NCBI RefSeq assembly: GCF_001984065.1
Contig: NZ_LYVP01000003.1
Span: 92,174-156,173 of the forward strand
Source of the DNA: Pseudomonas sp. KK4
Lineage (GTDB): Bacteria > Pseudomonadota > Gammaproteobacteria > Pseudomonadales > Pseudomonadaceae
DNA length: 64,000 nt
Direction of reading: 5' to 3'
A program made the translations under genes and the position numbers. Below are positions 17,533-28,087 of the stretch, piece by piece; the first letter of the stretch is position 1; each line of letters begins with the position of its first letter. The notes beneath the pieces were generated by a model. That model was not told the DNA's origin and did no database searches. It saw only the letters and a program-made list of their open reading frames with translations.

Positions 17533-18540
17533 ATGTTGCCCAGAACTCTGCTGTGCCTCGCTGTCATCAGTGTCTCCTCTCCGTTGCTTGCCGACACCGT
17601 CTGGTTGAAGAACGGTGACAAACTGAGCGGCAAGATCATCCTGTTCGACGGCGGTAAATTGTTGGTCCAGACCGAATACGCCGGCGCCGTTCCGATCGAC
17701 TGGAAGCAGGTTAAAACCCTGGAGAGCGACCAGGAACTGCTGGTCAAGCAGGACGCCTACACCGGCGAAAAAGCCAAATCCCTGCACGCCGCCGAAGACG
17801 GCAAGGTCACCCTGGCCAATGGCGAGGCGCCCAAGACCGTCGAACTGGCCAGCGTCCAGCAGATCCTCAAGCCAAAGCCGGTGGTTGAAGACCTGGTATG
17901 GAAGGGCAACATCGATGCGGCGCTGGACTACCAGCGCGCCGAAAAGGATACCGACGACTACGACATCGATTTCAAGACCACGGCGCGTCACGGTCGTTGG
18001 CGGCATATCGCCGAAGGCGAGTACAACCGCGAATACCAGGATGACGTGACCACCACCGACAACTGGCGGGCTGAGTACTCCCTGGACCGATTCCTGACCG
18101 ACAAGTGGTTCTGGCAAGGTCGGCTGGTCTACAAACGCGACAAGGTTGAAGACCTGGCCCGGCAACGTACCGTCGGTACAGGTCCCGGTTATCAGTTCTG
18201 GGACGACGAACTGGGTGCGTTCTCCCTAGGGTCGCTGGTCAACCGCACCGACTATGAATACGCCGATGGCAGCAAGGAAAATTTCTATTCCGTGGCCATG
18301 AAGTGGGACTACAACCGCTATCTGATCGGCAAGAAGGTGGAGTTCTTCACCAATGGCGAAGTGGGCAAGCCGCTGTCCGGCGTGGCCGAGTATGCGCTGG
18401 ATGCGGAGATGGGCCTGCGCTACAAGGTGACGGAATGGGCGTCGCTCAATCTCAAGGCTGAGCGCGACATCATCGACGGTTCCAAAGAGGCGGACCTGGA
18501 CAAGACCCGTTACACCGCCGGGTTTGGCGTGACCTGGTAA
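17533..18540 (+). CDS. DUF481 (YdiY-like) outer-membrane protein
   Basis: A 335-residue exported protein. Starting from the ATG at 17533 gives a clean signal peptide (LPRTLLCLAVISVSSPLLA, cleaved before DTVW). Residues about 20-115 resemble a small beta domain (VWLKNGDKLSGKIILFDGGKL) seen before DUF481. Residues about 125-335 form the DUF481 region, with alternating aromatic and charged strands and a final FGVTW, typical of an outer-membrane beta-barrel. Its function is unknown; the family includes E. coli YdiY. The longer open frame from 17437 would hide the signal peptide. Confidence 0.8.
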   Translation: MLPRTLLCLAVISVSSPLLADTVWLKNGDKLSGKIILFDGGKLLVQTEYAGAVPIDWKQVKTLESDQELLVKQDAYTGEKAKSLHAAEDGKVTLANGEAPKTVELASVQQILKPKPVVEDLVWKGNIDAALDYQRAEKDTDDYDIDFKTTARHGRWRHIAEGEYNREYQDDVTTTDNWRAEYSLDRFLTDKWFWQGRLVYKRDKVEDLARQRTVGTGPGYQFWDDELGAFSLGSLVNRTDYEYADGSKENFYSVAMKWDYNRYLIGKKVEFFTNGEVGKPLSGVAEYALDAEMGLRYKVTEWASLNLKAERDIIDGSKEADLDKTRYTAGFGVTW

Positions 18541-18544
18541 CAGC

Positions 18545-18613
18545 AAAAGATCGCACCCTGGGGCAGCTCCTGCATGGAACATGGGAGTCGCCTCGGGCCG
18601 CGATCTTTTTTTT
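18545..18613 (+). terminator. Long hairpin terminator after DUF481 gene
   Basis: AAAAGATCGC and GCGATCTTTT enclose about 45 bases, including the degenerate inner pieces GGGGCAGCTCC and GGGAGTCGCC, followed by eight T. It resembles a dispersed repeat of fluorescent pseudomonads that doubles as a terminator. Confidence 0.6.
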
Positions 18614-18636
18614 GCCTGCGGAAAACACACAGGCAC

Positions 18637-18669
18637 AAAAAAGCCCCGCTTTTGAGGGCGGGGCCTTTT
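18637..18669. terminator. Bidirectional terminator between DUF481 and csp genes
   Basis: AAAAAGCCCCGC and GGCGGGGCCTTTT make a GC-rich stem with A and T runs, 17 bases from the cold-shock gene stop. Confidence 0.8.
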
Positions 18670-18686
18670 GCTAAAGCAAGTACAAG

Positions 18687-18896
18687 TTAGATAACTTGAA
18701 CTTCTTCAGCTTGCATGCCTTTCTGACCGCGGGTAGCGATGAAAGAAACCTGTTGGCCTTCTTTCAGGCTTTTGAAGCCGTCGGATTGGATAGCTTTGAA
18801 GTGAACGAACAGGTCGTCACCGGATTGTGGAGTGATGAAGCCGAAGCCTTTTTCATCGTTGAACCACTTAACGGTACCGGTTTGGCGATTAGACAT
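18687..18896 (-). CDS. Cold-shock protein (CspA family)
   Basis: A 69-residue single cold-shock domain that binds single-stranded RNA and DNA. RNP1 (KGFGFITP) is at residues about 16-23 and RNP2 (DLFVHF) at about 28-33. Such proteins act as RNA chaperones; several paralogues exist in Pseudomonas, so the specific symbol is uncertain. A long untranslated leader appears upstream, as in other csp genes, and a strong terminator follows. Confidence 0.95.
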   Translation of the reverse strand: MSNRQTGTVKWFNDEKGFGFITPQSGDDLFVHFKAIQSDGFKSLKEGQQVSFIATRGQKGMQAEEVQVI

Positions 18897-19249
18897 GGTG
18901 TAACTCCTTGAACAAAGATAACTGCGACTCAGGAAGAACCCTGGCCGAGACTGAGTGCAAAGAGCAGGAAAAATTCTTGTAGATGGTTGGATCGAAATTC
19001 AACATATCGTGTAGAGATTCTCAGTGACACAAGCAGCACAGTGGCGCCACCTTAACCCTTTTTCCGGAACGTGCCAATGCTTCTTGCGAAGGTTTATCGG
19101 TTTTCATGATCGACGGTGCGCCTTATTGTTTCGATGGTCCGTTAATTTCGAGCGATCGTCGAGAATTGTGCCCGGTGCTTTGAACCCGGCGGCGCGCCCG
19201 GTAAGATGCCGGACAGATTTTTTCCACCTCGCTATTTCAGGACACCGCC
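18897..19249. promoter_or_regulatory. Divergent csp/dcd intergenic region
   Basis: A 353-base region with no credible gene. The csp-proximal part is probably an extended 5' leader (AAGGAGT lies just before the csp start), as is usual for cold-shock genes. The dcd-proximal part must hold the dcd promoter. No specific boxes could be assigned. Confidence 0.5.
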
Positions 19250-19816
<567 letters not shown>

Positions 19817-19923
19817 GTCAGCCGTCCGACGAGCCAGGGGAATTCTTGAGCGAGCGTACACTCTATGGAGTGTACTGCTCCGATCCGCGCAAGGCGGATC
19901 GGGCCATCGCTCAGGAGTGCTTT

Positions 19924-20133
19924 ATGAAGATCGACCCGCGAATCAGTGCCGAACTGGCAAGGCTGGAGCCCAATCAGGTTGGCGTCCTGGCCTGGTCCTT
20001 GTTGGCACACCCGCCGATCAGCATGGCAGGTGGCATCCCCGGCCAGCCTGATCCCGATACCCCCAACGAACAACCCACCGAGCCCGGCGAGCCGACCCTG
20101 CCGGACGAGCCGCCACCCGCGCCCGTGGCCTGA
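19924..20133 (+). CDS. Small proline-rich hypothetical protein
   Basis: A 69-residue protein downstream of dcd. The N-terminal half (MKIDPRISAELARLEPNQVGVLAWSLLAH) looks like an amphipathic helix with a short hydrophobic patch; the C-terminal half is Pro-, Glu- and Gly-rich, with repeated TPNEQP/EPGEP/LPDEPPP pieces. No signal peptide is clear. I choose the ATG at 19924 because GGAG precedes it; an in-frame start at 19846 exists but adds an unrelated stretch. Codon usage is normal. Function unknown. Confidence 0.55.
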   Translation: MKIDPRISAELARLEPNQVGVLAWSLLAHPPISMAGGIPGQPDPDTPNEQPTEPGEPTLPDEPPPAPVA

Positions 20134-20160
20134 TAAAACACCGAACCGCGTTCTGTTTTC

Positions 20161-20260
20161 TGTAGGAGCGAGCTTGCTCGCGATGAACTCGAGAACACTG
20201 CGGGGTACTAGATGCCCCGCGTCATCGTTGACGTCCATCGCGAGCAAGCTCGCTCCTACA
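20161..20260. repeat. REP-like inverted repeat overlapping pdeM 3' end
   Basis: Units TGTAGGAGCGAGCTTGCTCG and its complement, about 55 bases apart with an inner GCGGGG/CCCCGC hairpin. The right unit contains the TAG stop codon of pdeM. Confidence 0.85.
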
Positions 20261-20915
20261 GGGTCACGGGCCAGATTTCGTTATCGCCGATGACGAAAAT
20301 CCGGCAATGGTCGTCCCGCTCCACGTGATAGCCCCCGGTAAAGGCCCCGAACGCTGGCAGCAGGCTCACCGCCTCGCCAATCCTGAAACACGCCAGCCGC
20401 AAACTCTGCCGGCCGCGACCGTGCAGCCGATACACGGGATGCACATGGCCGGCCAGTACGTGTCTGCCGGGATACGGCGTCGGTTCATGCTGCAAGGCGA
20501 AAGGCCCCAGCAACATCGGCTCAGGCACCACGGCAATGTTCAACGAGGCAGGCGGGTCGCCAGCACGTTTATCGTGATTGCCGCGGATCAGCGTCATGGG
20601 CAGGTCACCATGCCGCGTTCGCCACTGAGCCAACGCCTCGAGTGTCGCCGTTGCGTGGGAGCCGGGGCCGTGGAGAAAGTCACCGAGAAAAATCAATTGC
20701 CGGCAGGGCAGGGCAGTCAACAGAGTATCGAGCACGGCAATGTTCTGCGTCGTGGTGCCCTGAGGCACAGGTTGCCCCAGGCTCCGATAGGCCGCTGCCT
20801 TGCCAAAATGCACGTCGGCCACCAACAACGCCTGGTGCGCCGGCCAGTAGATCGCTTTTTCCGGCAACAACCAGAGCTCTTCTCCACCAAGGCTGATCGG
20901 GTAGGACGTACTCAT
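20256..20915 (-). CDS. pdeM: Ligase-associated DNA damage response endonuclease PdeM
   Basis: A 219-residue calcineurin-like metallophosphoesterase. All metal motifs are visible: LVADVHFGK (DxH), FLGDFLHG (GDxxH), IRGNHDKR (GNHD) and LAGHVHPVY (GHxH). PdeM-type proteins are encoded with an Lhr-like helicase, a beta-CASP-like exonuclease and an ATP-dependent ligase. The start codon overlaps the helicase stop (TGATG). The stop codon TAG lies within a REP element, so the last residues abut the repeat. Confidence 0.88.
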   Translation of the reverse strand: MSTSYPISLGGEELWLLPEKAIYWPAHQALLVADVHFGKAAAYRSLGQPVPQGTTTQNIAVLDTLLTALPCRQLIFLGDFLHGPGSHATATLEALAQWRTRHGDLPMTLIRGNHDKRAGDPPASLNIAVVPEPMLLGPFALQHEPTPYPGRHVLAGHVHPVYRLHGRGRQSLRLACFRIGEAVSLLPAFGAFTGGYHVERDDHCRIFVIGDNEIWPVTL

Positions 20916-23401
20916 CAGGCTTTCCCGGATTCGGCGGTTTTCTCCAGATCACTGACCATGCGCCTGATGCGGTCGGCAAGTTTTTCCGAACTCATGCTTT
21001 CGCGCATACGCTCCACCAGCAGCGGAAAGCCCAGGGGTGTGGGACGTTTGATGTGATGCAGATCCAGTTTCAGTTGCCGGATTCGCGTCAGCGTCTGTTC
21101 CAGGCGCCGAATATCCAGTTCTTCGCGCAGCACTTCTTCCCCGGCCTGGGCCAGCAGCAGGTTGCCTGCGTCATATTGCTTGAACACTTCGAAGAACAGC
21201 CCGCTGGACGCCTGGACCTGACGCGTGCTCTTCGGTGCGCCGGGATAGCCGGCGAAGACCAGTCCGGCAATCCGCGCGATCTCCCGAAAGCGGCGCAACG
21301 CCAGTTCTCCAGCGTTCAGGCTGGCCAGCACATCCGTCAGCAAATCATTAGGACTGAGCAGCGCTGCGTCCAGTTGCAGCGCCCAATCGACCGGCGTGGC
21401 GCTGAGCAATTCCAGTCCGTAATCGTTGACTGCAATCGAGAAGGTCAGCGGTTGACGCTGGCTGACACGCCACGCCAGCAAACTGGCCAGGCCCAGATGC
21501 ACCTGGCGCCCGGCGAAAGGAAACAGAAACAGGTGCCAGCCCTCGCGGGACTTCAGTGCCTCGGCCAGCAAACTGTCCTCGGTCGGTAAACCGGACCATT
21601 TTTGCTGCACCTGCAGTAACGGTCGCACCGCCTGCATTTCCGGGCCGACATACTGGCCCTGCGCCGCCGCACTGAAACGCGCCACCACCGCCTGCGCCAG
21701 TTCGTTGGAAAGGGGCATGCGCCCACCGTTCCAGCGCGGCACTGCGGCTTTTTTCACTGTGCTGCGTTTGACGTAAGCGGTCATGTTCTCCACCCGCACC
21801 AACTCCAACAGGCGACCGGCGAACAGAAAGCCGTCCCCGGGCTTGAGCCGTGCAATAAAACCTTCTTCTACACTGCCCAGCTGTTTGCCCCCACCGCCCT
21901 TGCTCCAGAACTTCAACTGGATGCTGGCATCGCTGACGATGGTGCCGATGCTCATGCGGTGCCTGCGGGCCAGTCGCGCATCCGGCACTCGCCACACACC
22001 CTGTTCGTCGGGCTCGACGCGGCGGTAATCCGGGTAGGCTGTCAGGGAAAGCCCGCCATGACGTACGAAGGCCAGCGCCCAGGCCCAGTCGGCCAGGTTC
22101 AGGTCGCGATAGGCCCAGGCTGTGCGCACTTCTTCGTACAACTCATCGGGTATGAACCCGCCGCCCAGGGCGATGCTGACCAGATGCTGCACCAGCACAT
22201 CCAGCGGCTTGATCGGCGACAGGCGCGGTTCAATGCGACGGGCCGCCACGGCATCCTGCGCGGCGGCGGCCTCGACCAGTTCCACGCTGTGGGTCGGCAC
22301 CAGCGTGACCCGCGACTCGCGCCCTGGTGCATGACCGGAGCGCCCGGCACGTTGCATCAGCCGCGCCACGCCCTTGGCGGAACCGATTTGCAACACCCGC
22401 TCCACCGGCAGGAAGTCCACGCCCAGATCGAGGCTGGATGTGCAGACCACCGCTTTGAGTTGTCCGTCCTTGAGGGCGCGCTCGACCCAGTCGCGGGTGT
22501 CCCGGGACAAGGAACTGTGATGCAGTGCGATCAACCCGGCCCAGTCCGGCCGGGCCTCGAGCAGGGCCTGATACCAGATCTCCGATTGCGCGCGGGTGTT
22601 GGTGAACACCAGGCTGCTGGCGCTGGATTCGAGTTCGCTGACCACCTGTGGCAGCATCTTCAGGCCGATATGCCCGGCCCAGGGAAAACGCTCGATCGTC
22701 GGCGGCAGCAAGGTGTCGACCCTGAGCACTTTTTTGGTTTGGCCTTGAACGCTGATGCCGCCGCCCTGTGGGATCAACACCTGTTCGGCGTGGGATTGAT
22801 TACCCAGGGTCGCGGACACGCCCCAGACGATCAGCTCGGGCTGCCAGTGGCGCAAACGAGCCAGCGCCAGTTGCAGTTGCACGCCGCGCTTGTTACCCAG
22901 CAGTTCGTGCCATTCATCGACCACGACCATGCGCAGGCTAGAGAGGGCAGTCCGGGAATCGGCTCTGGCGAGCATCAGGGTCAGGCTTTCCGGGGTGGTG
23001 ATGAGGGTCGTGGGCAAGCGCCGGCTCTGTCGCGCCCGTTCGCTGCTGCTGGTGTCGCCTGTGCGCAGGCCGACGCTCCAGGGGAGTTGCAGATCGAGCA
23101 AGGGGGCTTGCAGGGCACGGGCGGTATCGGCAGCCAACGCGCGCATGGGCGTTATCCACAACACGGTCAGCGGCTCGGCCACCGGTTTGCGTTTGCGAGG
23201 TGATTCAAGGATGGGTTTGACATGAGCAAAGCGATTGAGCGCGGCGAACCATACCGCATAGGTTTTACCGGCACCGGTGCTGGCGTGCAGCAGTCCGGAC
23301 TGACCCTGCTTGACCGCTGACCACACCTCTTTTTGAAAGGCGAACGGCTTCCAGCCGCGAGCGGTGAACCATTGTTTTGCGAAGTCGGGGGAGGTTGCCA
23401 T
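20915..23401 (-). CDS. Ligase-associated DEXH-box helicase (Lhr-like)
   Basis: An 828-residue superfamily 2 helicase, shorter than the long Lhr of E. coli and of the ligase-associated type. Walker A is [11 protein letters not shown] near residue 42; the DEXH box is [10 protein letters not shown] near 165; the motif VI region is [16 protein letters not shown] near 350. Winged-helix and Lhr-core C-terminal domains follow. The family unwinds DNA-RNA and DNA duplexes 3'-5'. The ATG at 23401 ([11 protein letters not shown]) is chosen over an upstream in-frame start because family members begin about here. It is cotranscribed with pdeM. Confidence 0.9.
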   Translation of the reverse strand: MATSPDFAKQWFTARGWKPFAFQKEVWSAVKQGQSGLLHASTGAGKTYAVWFAALNRFAHVKPILESPRKRKPVAEPLTVLWITPMRALAADTARALQAPLLDLQLPWSVGLRTGDTSSSERARQSRRLPTTLITTPESLTLMLARADSRTALSSLRMVVVDEWHELLGNKRGVQLQLALARLRHWQPELIVWGVSATLGNQSHAEQVLIPQGGGISVQGQTKKVLRVDTLLPPTIERFPWAGHIGLKMLPQVVSELESSASSLVFTNTRAQSEIWYQALLEARPDWAGLIALHHSSLSRDTRDWVERALKDGQLKAVVCTSSLDLGVDFLPVERVLQIGSAKGVARLMQRAGRSGHAPGRESRVTLVPTHSVELVEAAAAQDAVAARRIEPRLSPIKPLDVLVQHLVSIALGGGFIPDELYEEVRTAWAYRDLNLADWAWALAFVRHGGLSLTAYPDYRRVEPDEQGVWRVPDARLARRHRMSIGTIVSDASIQLKFWSKGGGGKQLGSVEEGFIARLKPGDGFLFAGRLLELVRVENMTAYVKRSTVKKAAVPRWNGGRMPLSNELAQAVVARFSAAAQGQYVGPEMQAVRPLLQVQQKWSGLPTEDSLLAEALKSREGWHLFLFPFAGRQVHLGLASLLAWRVSQRQPLTFSIAVNDYGLELLSATPVDWALQLDAALLSPNDLLTDVLASLNAGELALRRFREIARIAGLVFAGYPGAPKSTRQVQASSGLFFEVFKQYDAGNLLLAQAGEEVLREELDIRRLEQTLTRIRQLKLDLHHIKRPTPLGFPLLVERMRESMSSEKLADRIRRMVSDLEKTAESGKA

Positions 23402-23476
23402 GCGGGCGGTGTGCGCTCTGGAAAGTGTTCTTTCAGAGACCACGCCGGGATGCGACAAGTTTAACGTCAGTGCTTT

Positions 23477-23565
23477 TGTGGGAGCGGGCTTGCTCGCAAA
23501 AACGGTGTATCAGACCCATTGATGTCGGCTGACACTTCGTCTTCGCGAGCAACCCCGCTACCACA
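23477..23565. repeat. REP-like inverted repeat
   Basis: TGTGGGAGCGGGCTTGCTCG faces a degenerate copy CGCGAGCAACCCCGCTACCACA, with an inner stem TGTATCAG/CTGACACT. It lies between the transporter ATPase gene and the helicase gene, at the junction where the repair locus is split. Confidence 0.8.
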
Positions 23566-23581
23566 GGGGATTGCGCGGGGA

Positions 23582-24346
23582 TTACTTGAGGTTGCCGCTC
23601 AGGAACTGCTTCAGGCGTTCGCTCTTCGGATTGCCCAGTACATCTTCCGGCGCGCCTTCTTCTTCCACCAGGCCTTGGTGCAGGAACAGCACCTGGCTCG
23701 ATACCTTGCGGGCGAAGCTCATTTCGTGGGTCACCATGATCATGGTCCGGCCTTCTTCGGCCAGGCCTTGAATCACCTTCAGTACTTCACCCACCAGCTC
23801 CGGGTCCAGGGCCGAGGTCGGTTCGTCGAACAGCATCACCTCCGGCTCCATGGCCAGCGCCCGGGCAATCGCCACGCGCTGCTGCTGGCCACCGGAGAGG
23901 AACGCCGGGTACTGCTCGGCCACCCGCGCCGGCAGGCCGACCTTGTCCAGGTAGCGGCGGGCACGGTCTTCGGCTTCCTGTTTGCTGCAGCCCAGCACCC
24001 GGCGCGGGGCCATGGTGATGTTTTCCAGCACGGTCATGTGGCTCCACAGGTTGAAGTGCTGGAACACCATGGCCAGCCGCGTGCGGATCCGTTGCAGTTC
24101 GTCAGGGTCGGCCACGTGCATGCCGTGGCGGTCCTTGACCATGCGGATTGCCTGGCCGTCCAGGCTCATGGCCCCGTCGTTGGGTTGTTCGAGAAAGTTG
24201 ATGCAGCGCAAAAAGGTACTTTTGCCCGAGCCGCTGGCGCCGATCAGGCTGATGACGTCGCCGGTGTTGGCCTTGAGCGAAACACCCTTGAGCACCTCAT
24301 GATCGCCATAGCTTTTATGCAGGCCTTCAATGGTCAGTTTGTACAT
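23582..24346 (-). CDS. aotP: Basic amino acid ABC transporter ATPase (HisP/AotP-like)
   Basis: A 254-residue ABC ATPase of the polar amino acid uptake family. Walker [12 protein letters not shown] is near residue 36, the ABC signature FLSGGQQQR near 150, and Walker [16 protein letters not shown] near 170. It energises the two permeases encoded upstream. It is the last gene of the operon; in the P. aeruginosa aot operon argR would follow, but here a REP element and the helicase follow. The symbol reflects resemblance in order and sequence, not proven orthology. Confidence 0.85.
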   Translation of the reverse strand: MYKLTIEGLHKSYGDHEVLKGVSLKANTGDVISLIGASGSGKSTFLRCINFLEQPNDGAMSLDGQAIRMVKDRHGMHVADPDELQRIRTRLAMVFQHFNLWSHMTVLENITMAPRRVLGCSKQEAEDRARRYLDKVGLPARVAEQYPAFLSGGQQQRVAIARALAMEPEVMLFDEPTSALDPELVGEVLKVIQGLAEEGRTMIMVTHEMSFARKVSSQVLFLHQGLVEEEGAPEDVLGNPKSERLKQFLSGNLK

Positions 24347-24359
24347 GGAACAAGCATCC

Positions 24360-25496
24360 TCAAGGCGAAAGTAGGTAGCCGCTGCGATAGGCTTCGGCGC
24401 CTGCGACGTGGGCGATCACCATGCCGGCGGTGGCCATGCGCCGCAACGAGCGGGCGTACATCAGGCCGCTGGCGGTGCAATGGACCGGGGTGACGCGGTC
24501 ACAAATGGGGTCGATGATTTCGGCGATCAGTTGCCCGGCTTCCAGGTATTCCCCCGGCAGCGCGGTGAACACCAGCAGGCCGCCGACCGGCGTTGCCACC
24601 GGTTCCACACCCGCCAGCGGCGTGGCCGGGTAGGGCAGGTCGGGCAGTGGCGCCGGTTCGCCGGCAATCGCGCCGAAGTGAATCAGGTAGTCGATCAGCG
24701 CCTGGCTATCCAGGCTGGCCAACGGGTGGTTGACGTCACCCTGGCCGCGCAGTTCGACGGTCACCGAAAAGCTGCCCAGCGGAATATCGAAGTGCTCGCC
24801 GAAGCGTTCCTTCAATTGCCACCACAGCAGGGTGAAGCATTCGTCGAACGACTGGCCGCCGGAATCGGTGGCCAGCAGGCTGGCTTCGGAGCCGATGTAG
24901 CGCGCCAGTGGCTCCACCTGCGGCCAGGCCTCGGGGGTGGTGTACAGGTGCGCAACCGCTTCGAAATCGCAATGCAGGTCCAGCACCATGTCGGCATCAC
25001 AGGCCAGGCGTTGCAGGGTCAGGCGCTGTGATTGCAGTTGGGTGCTCGCGGTCTGCCGCGCCAGCGCATTGCGCAGGCTGCTGCGGATCAGTTGCAGGTT
25101 GTGCTGCGGATCGTCGCCCAATCGCCCTTCGATGTCGTTGCCGACCTCTTCGCTCAAATCGACGAACCAGCGGTTGAAGTTCTGCCCGCTTTCGAGCTCG
25201 TAGCGGCCCAGCGGAATGTCCATCAGCACCTGCTCCAGGCCGACCGGGTTGGCGATCGGCACCAGCACGATTTCGCTGCGCAGGCGGCCGGCGGCCTCCA
25301 GCTCCGCCAACCGTTGCTTGAGGTGCCAGGACACCAGCATGCCGGGCATTTCATCGGCGTGCAGGGACGACTGGATGTAGATCTTGCCTCGGGCGCTTGT
25401 CCCGGTTGGTGCCGACGTCGGCCCGAAGTGGAAGCTGTGAATCTGTCGTGCGGTCCCCGGCAGCGGGGCCAGCAAGTCATGTATCTGGTGGCGCAT
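24360..25496 (-). CDS. aotO: Succinylglutamate desuccinylase/aspartoacylase-like protein (AotO-like)
   Basis: A 378-residue protein of the AstE/AspA carboxypeptidase-like fold. Zinc-site elements SLHADEMPG (near residue 52) and [10 protein letters not shown] (near 157) supply the expected H, E and H. It sits between permease and ATPase genes, the same place as aotO in P. aeruginosa, where its role in transport is unclear. It might trim acylated or peptide-linked basic amino acids; this is inference. The ATG at 25496 (MRHQIHDLL) is preferred; the upstream in-frame extension overlaps the permease gene. Confidence 0.8.
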   Translation of the reverse strand: MRHQIHDLLAPLPGTARQIHSFHFGPTSAPTGTSARGKIYIQSSLHADEMPGMLVSWHLKQRLAELEAAGRLRSEIVLVPIANPVGLEQVLMDIPLGRYELESGQNFNRWFVDLSEEVGNDIEGRLGDDPQHNLQLIRSSLRNALARQTASTQLQSQRLTLQRLACDADMVLDLHCDFEAVAHLYTTPEAWPQVEPLARYIGSEASLLATDSGGQSFDECFTLLWWQLKERFGEHFDIPLGSFSVTVELRGQGDVNHPLASLDSQALIDYLIHFGAIAGEPAPLPDLPYPATPLAGVEPVATPVGGLLVFTALPGEYLEAGQLIAEIIDPICDRVTPVHCTASGLMYARSLRRMATAGMVIAHVAGAEAYRSGYLLSP

Positions 25497-25507
25497 TGAA
25501 AAGGGTC

Positions 25508-26218
25508 TCAGTGGGACGGCCCGAGGAAGGCCAGCCATCGACGTTCGGCGAGACGGAACAGGCCGACCAGCGCAAAGGTGACGGTCAGGTAGATCAGCGC
25601 GGCGATGCCGAACGACTGGAAGGTCAGGAAGGTCGCCGAGTTGGCGTCCCGCGCGACTTTCAGGATGTCGGGGATGGTCGCGGTGAACGCCACGGTGGTC
25701 GAGTGCAGCATCAGGATCACCTCGTTGCTGTAGTACGGCAACGAGCGACGCAGTGCCGACGGCATGATCACGTAGGCATACAGCTTCCAGCCGGTCAGGC
25801 CATAGGCCTTGGCCGCTTCGACTTCACCGTGGGCCATGCTGCGGATCGCCCCGGCGAAAATCTCCGTGGTGTAGGCACAGGTGTTCAGGGCGAACGCCAG
25901 GATGGTGCAGTTCATCGCATCGCGGAAGAAACTGTCCAACACCGGCTGCGCGCGCACGGCGGCCAGGCTGTAGATCCCGGTGTAGCAGATCAGCAGCTGG
26001 ATATACAGCGGCGTGCCACGGAACAGGTAGGTGTAGAACTGCACCGGCCAGCGAACGTAGAAACGGGGCGACACCCGGGCGATGGACAGCGGAATCGAAA
26101 CGATGAAACCGAAGAAGATCGAAGCGCTGAGCAGCCACAGGGTCATGGCCAGGCCAGTGATGTTCTGGCCGTCGGTGTAGAGGAAGGCTTTCCAGTATTC
26201 CTGCAAGAGTTCGATCAT
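25508..26218 (-). CDS. aotM: Basic amino acid ABC permease (HisM/AotM-like)
   Basis: A 236-residue inner-membrane permease of the His/Glu/Gln/Arg uptake family with five predicted helices. The cytoplasmic EAA-like loop, which docks the ATPase, is EVEAAKAYGLTGWKLYAYVIMP split around residue 140, and FRGTPLYIQLL is the usual family motif. It overlaps the preceding permease gene by four bases, so the two are translationally coupled and probably form a heterodimer. Confidence 0.85.
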   Translation of the reverse strand: MIELLQEYWKAFLYTDGQNITGLAMTLWLLSASIFFGFIVSIPLSIARVSPRFYVRWPVQFYTYLFRGTPLYIQLLICYTGIYSLAAVRAQPVLDSFFRDAMNCTILAFALNTCAYTTEIFAGAIRSMAHGEVEAAKAYGLTGWKLYAYVIMPSALRRSLPYYSNEVILMLHSTTVAFTATIPDILKVARDANSATFLTFQSFGIAALIYLTVTFALVGLFRLAERRWLAFLGPSH

Positions 26219-26943
26219 CGCACGGCCTCCCGTGTACCGGCGGCGTAGCGGCGTTCAAGCCAGCGCAGAATGAAGTTGGAAGCACTGGTGATCACCAGAT
26301 AGATCAGGGCGGCGAGGACCAGGAAGTAGAACAGTTGATAGCTGCTCTTGCCGGCGTCCTGCGCGGCCTTGACCAGGTCGGCCAGGCCGATGATCGAGAC
26401 CAGCGCGGTGGCCTTGAGCATCACCATCCAGTTGTTGCCGATACCCGGCAGGGCGTAGCGCATCATCTGTGGGAACACCACGATGCGAAAGCGCTGGCCG
26501 CGTTTCAATCCATAGGCAGTGGCTGCTTCGACCTGACCGCGCGGCACGGCGAGGATCGCGCCGCGGAAGGTTTCGGTGAAGTACGCGCCGTAAATGAAAC
26601 CCAGGGTCAGCACACCGGCGCTGAACGGGTTGATCTCGATGTATTCCCATTCCATGTAGTCGGTGAACGACGTCAGCCAGGTTTGCAGGCTGTAGAAAAT
26701 CAGCAGCATCAGCACCAGGTCCGGCACCCCGCGAATCAGCGTGGTGTAGCACTGGGCAGGCAGGCGCACCAGTTTGACTTTAGACAGTTTGGCACTGGCG
26801 CCGAGCAGGCCGAGCAAGACGGCCACCAGTAGCGACATCGCCGATAATTTGATGGTCATCCAGGTGCCTTCCATCAGCAACGGGCCGAAACCCTTGAGGC
26901 TGAAGGCAGAGAGCCCCAGATTTTGGAGGAGGTTTTCAAACAT
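26215..26943 (-). CDS. aotQ: Basic amino acid ABC permease (HisQ/AotQ-like)
   Basis: A 242-residue permease with the family motifs IRGVPDLVLMLLIFY and an EAA loop near residue 140 (QVEAATAYGLKRGQRFRIV). About five membrane helices are visible. It partners with the HisM-like permease encoded next. A hairpin lies between this gene and the binding-protein gene upstream and probably sets a lower permease level than binding-protein level. Confidence 0.85.
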   Translation of the reverse strand: MFENLLQNLGLSAFSLKGFGPLLMEGTWMTIKLSAMSLLVAVLLGLLGASAKLSKVKLVRLPAQCYTTLIRGVPDLVLMLLIFYSLQTWLTSFTDYMEWEYIEINPFSAGVLTLGFIYGAYFTETFRGAILAVPRGQVEAATAYGLKRGQRFRIVVFPQMMRYALPGIGNNWMVMLKATALVSIIGLADLVKAAQDAGKSSYQLFYFLVLAALIYLVITSASNFILRWLERRYAAGTREAVR

Positions 26944-26971
26944 AAATCAGCAACCTGATCGGAAGAGAAAA

Positions 26972-26993
26972 GCGCCCATCGCGAGATGGGCGC
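26972..26993 (-). terminator. Intercistronic hairpin after binding-protein gene
   Basis: A perfect nine-base stem GCGCCCATC/GATGGGCGC with loop GCGA between the binding-protein and first permease genes, without a long T-run. It is likely an mRNA-stabilising or attenuating structure. Confidence 0.65.
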
Positions 26994-26999
26994 CTGGCA

Positions 27000-27782
27000 T
27001 TATTTGCCGCTGTACAGATTCAGATCGCCAAAGTGTTTCTTCTGGATGGTGGCGTAGGTGCCATCATCGTGTAACGCTTTGATACCTTTATCCAAAAGTG
27101 CTTTCAGCTCGGTGTTACCTTTCTTAATGCCGATCGCGGTTTTGGCTGGCAGCAGTTCGTTGTCGACTGGCTTGCTGACGTCATAGTCGGCGCCCTGTGG
27201 CGACTTCAAAAAGCCCAGTTCGGCTTGCAGCATGTCCTGGATACCCGCGTCGAGACGGCCGGAAGTCAGGTCGGAGTACACCTGGTCCTGGTTCTGATAG
27301 GCCTGGGTTTTCACGCCAGCCTTGTCCAGAACGGCTTTGGCATAGGCTTCCTGGATGGTGCCTTGTTCGTAGCCGACAGTCTTGCCTTTGAGCGAAGCGA
27401 CGTCTGCGGTGATGCCCGAACCTTTTTTCGACACGTAGGCGGTTGGGCCCGAGAACAGTTCGCTGGAGAAGTCGATCACTTTTTCGCGGGCCGGGGTAAC
27501 GGTCATCGAAGAGATCACGCCGTCGAACTTGTTGGCCTTGAGGCCGGGAATCATGCCGTCGAAATCGCTTTCGACCCATTTGCACTTGACCTTCAGTTCG
27601 GCGCAGATGGCGTTGCCCAAGTCGATGTCGAAGCCTACCAGGCTGCCGTCGGCCGCTTTGGACTCGAACGGTGCATAGGAAGGGTCAACCCCGAAACGCA
27701 ATTCCTTGTACTCCTTGGCCAGCGCGGAGCCAGCAGCCACGCACAACGCCAGTGCAGAAAGGGTCAGCAATGCTTTTTTCAT
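27000..27782 (-). CDS. aotJ: Lysine/arginine/ornithine-type periplasmic binding protein (AotJ-like)
   Basis: A 260-residue secreted binding protein. The signal peptide covers residues 1-22 (KKALLTLSALALCVAAGSALA). The mature protein has the polar amino acid binding-domain features LRFGVDPSYAPFESKAADGS, VGFDIDLGNAIC and the ligand-loop region DGVISSMTVTPAREK with its arginine. These match the ArgT/HisJ/AotJ group that binds basic amino acids. It is the first gene of the transporter operon; the promoter should lie in the 27783-28087 gap. Confidence 0.87.
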   Translation of the reverse strand: MKKALLTLSALALCVAAGSALAKEYKELRFGVDPSYAPFESKAADGSLVGFDIDLGNAICAELKVKCKWVESDFDGMIPGLKANKFDGVISSMTVTPAREKVIDFSSELFSGPTAYVSKKGSGITADVASLKGKTVGYEQGTIQEAYAKAVLDKAGVKTQAYQNQDQVYSDLTSGRLDAGIQDMLQAELGFLKSPQGADYDVSKPVDNELLPAKTAIGIKKGNTELKALLDKGIKALHDDGTYATIQKKHFGDLNLYSGK

Positions 27783-28087
27783 TATTCAATCCCTAAGAAC
27801 CAATATGAGCGCTTGTGGCGCAGAATTATTGTTACTGGTAAGCGTAAGCCCTAATGAAAGTAGCAATTTCCGAACCAGAGTGCCGAACAAGCGTTTAAAA
27901 GGTGTTCAGGAAATTGCCGGATGCGATTAGTGCACGAAACCGGGCGCCGTGCAAAGCCTGCACTTTTTTGGATCGAAAAACAGTGTGGACGGGGGAAGGG
28001 GACCCAGGCGAGCGGAGAATCTCCTTACCACTGTAATCAGCCCAGCCAAAGAAGCCAGGCCAGGTACAGGGCAGGTACAGGGCAGGT
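27783..28087. other. Intergenic region between transporter operon and ligase
   Basis: A 305-base gap with no credible gene. It should contain the transporter promoter and the 3' untranslated end of the ligase gene. A short tandem repeat of CAGGTACAGGG (about 28060-28088) touches the ligase stop codon. No clear terminator is seen for the ligase. Confidence 0.5.
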
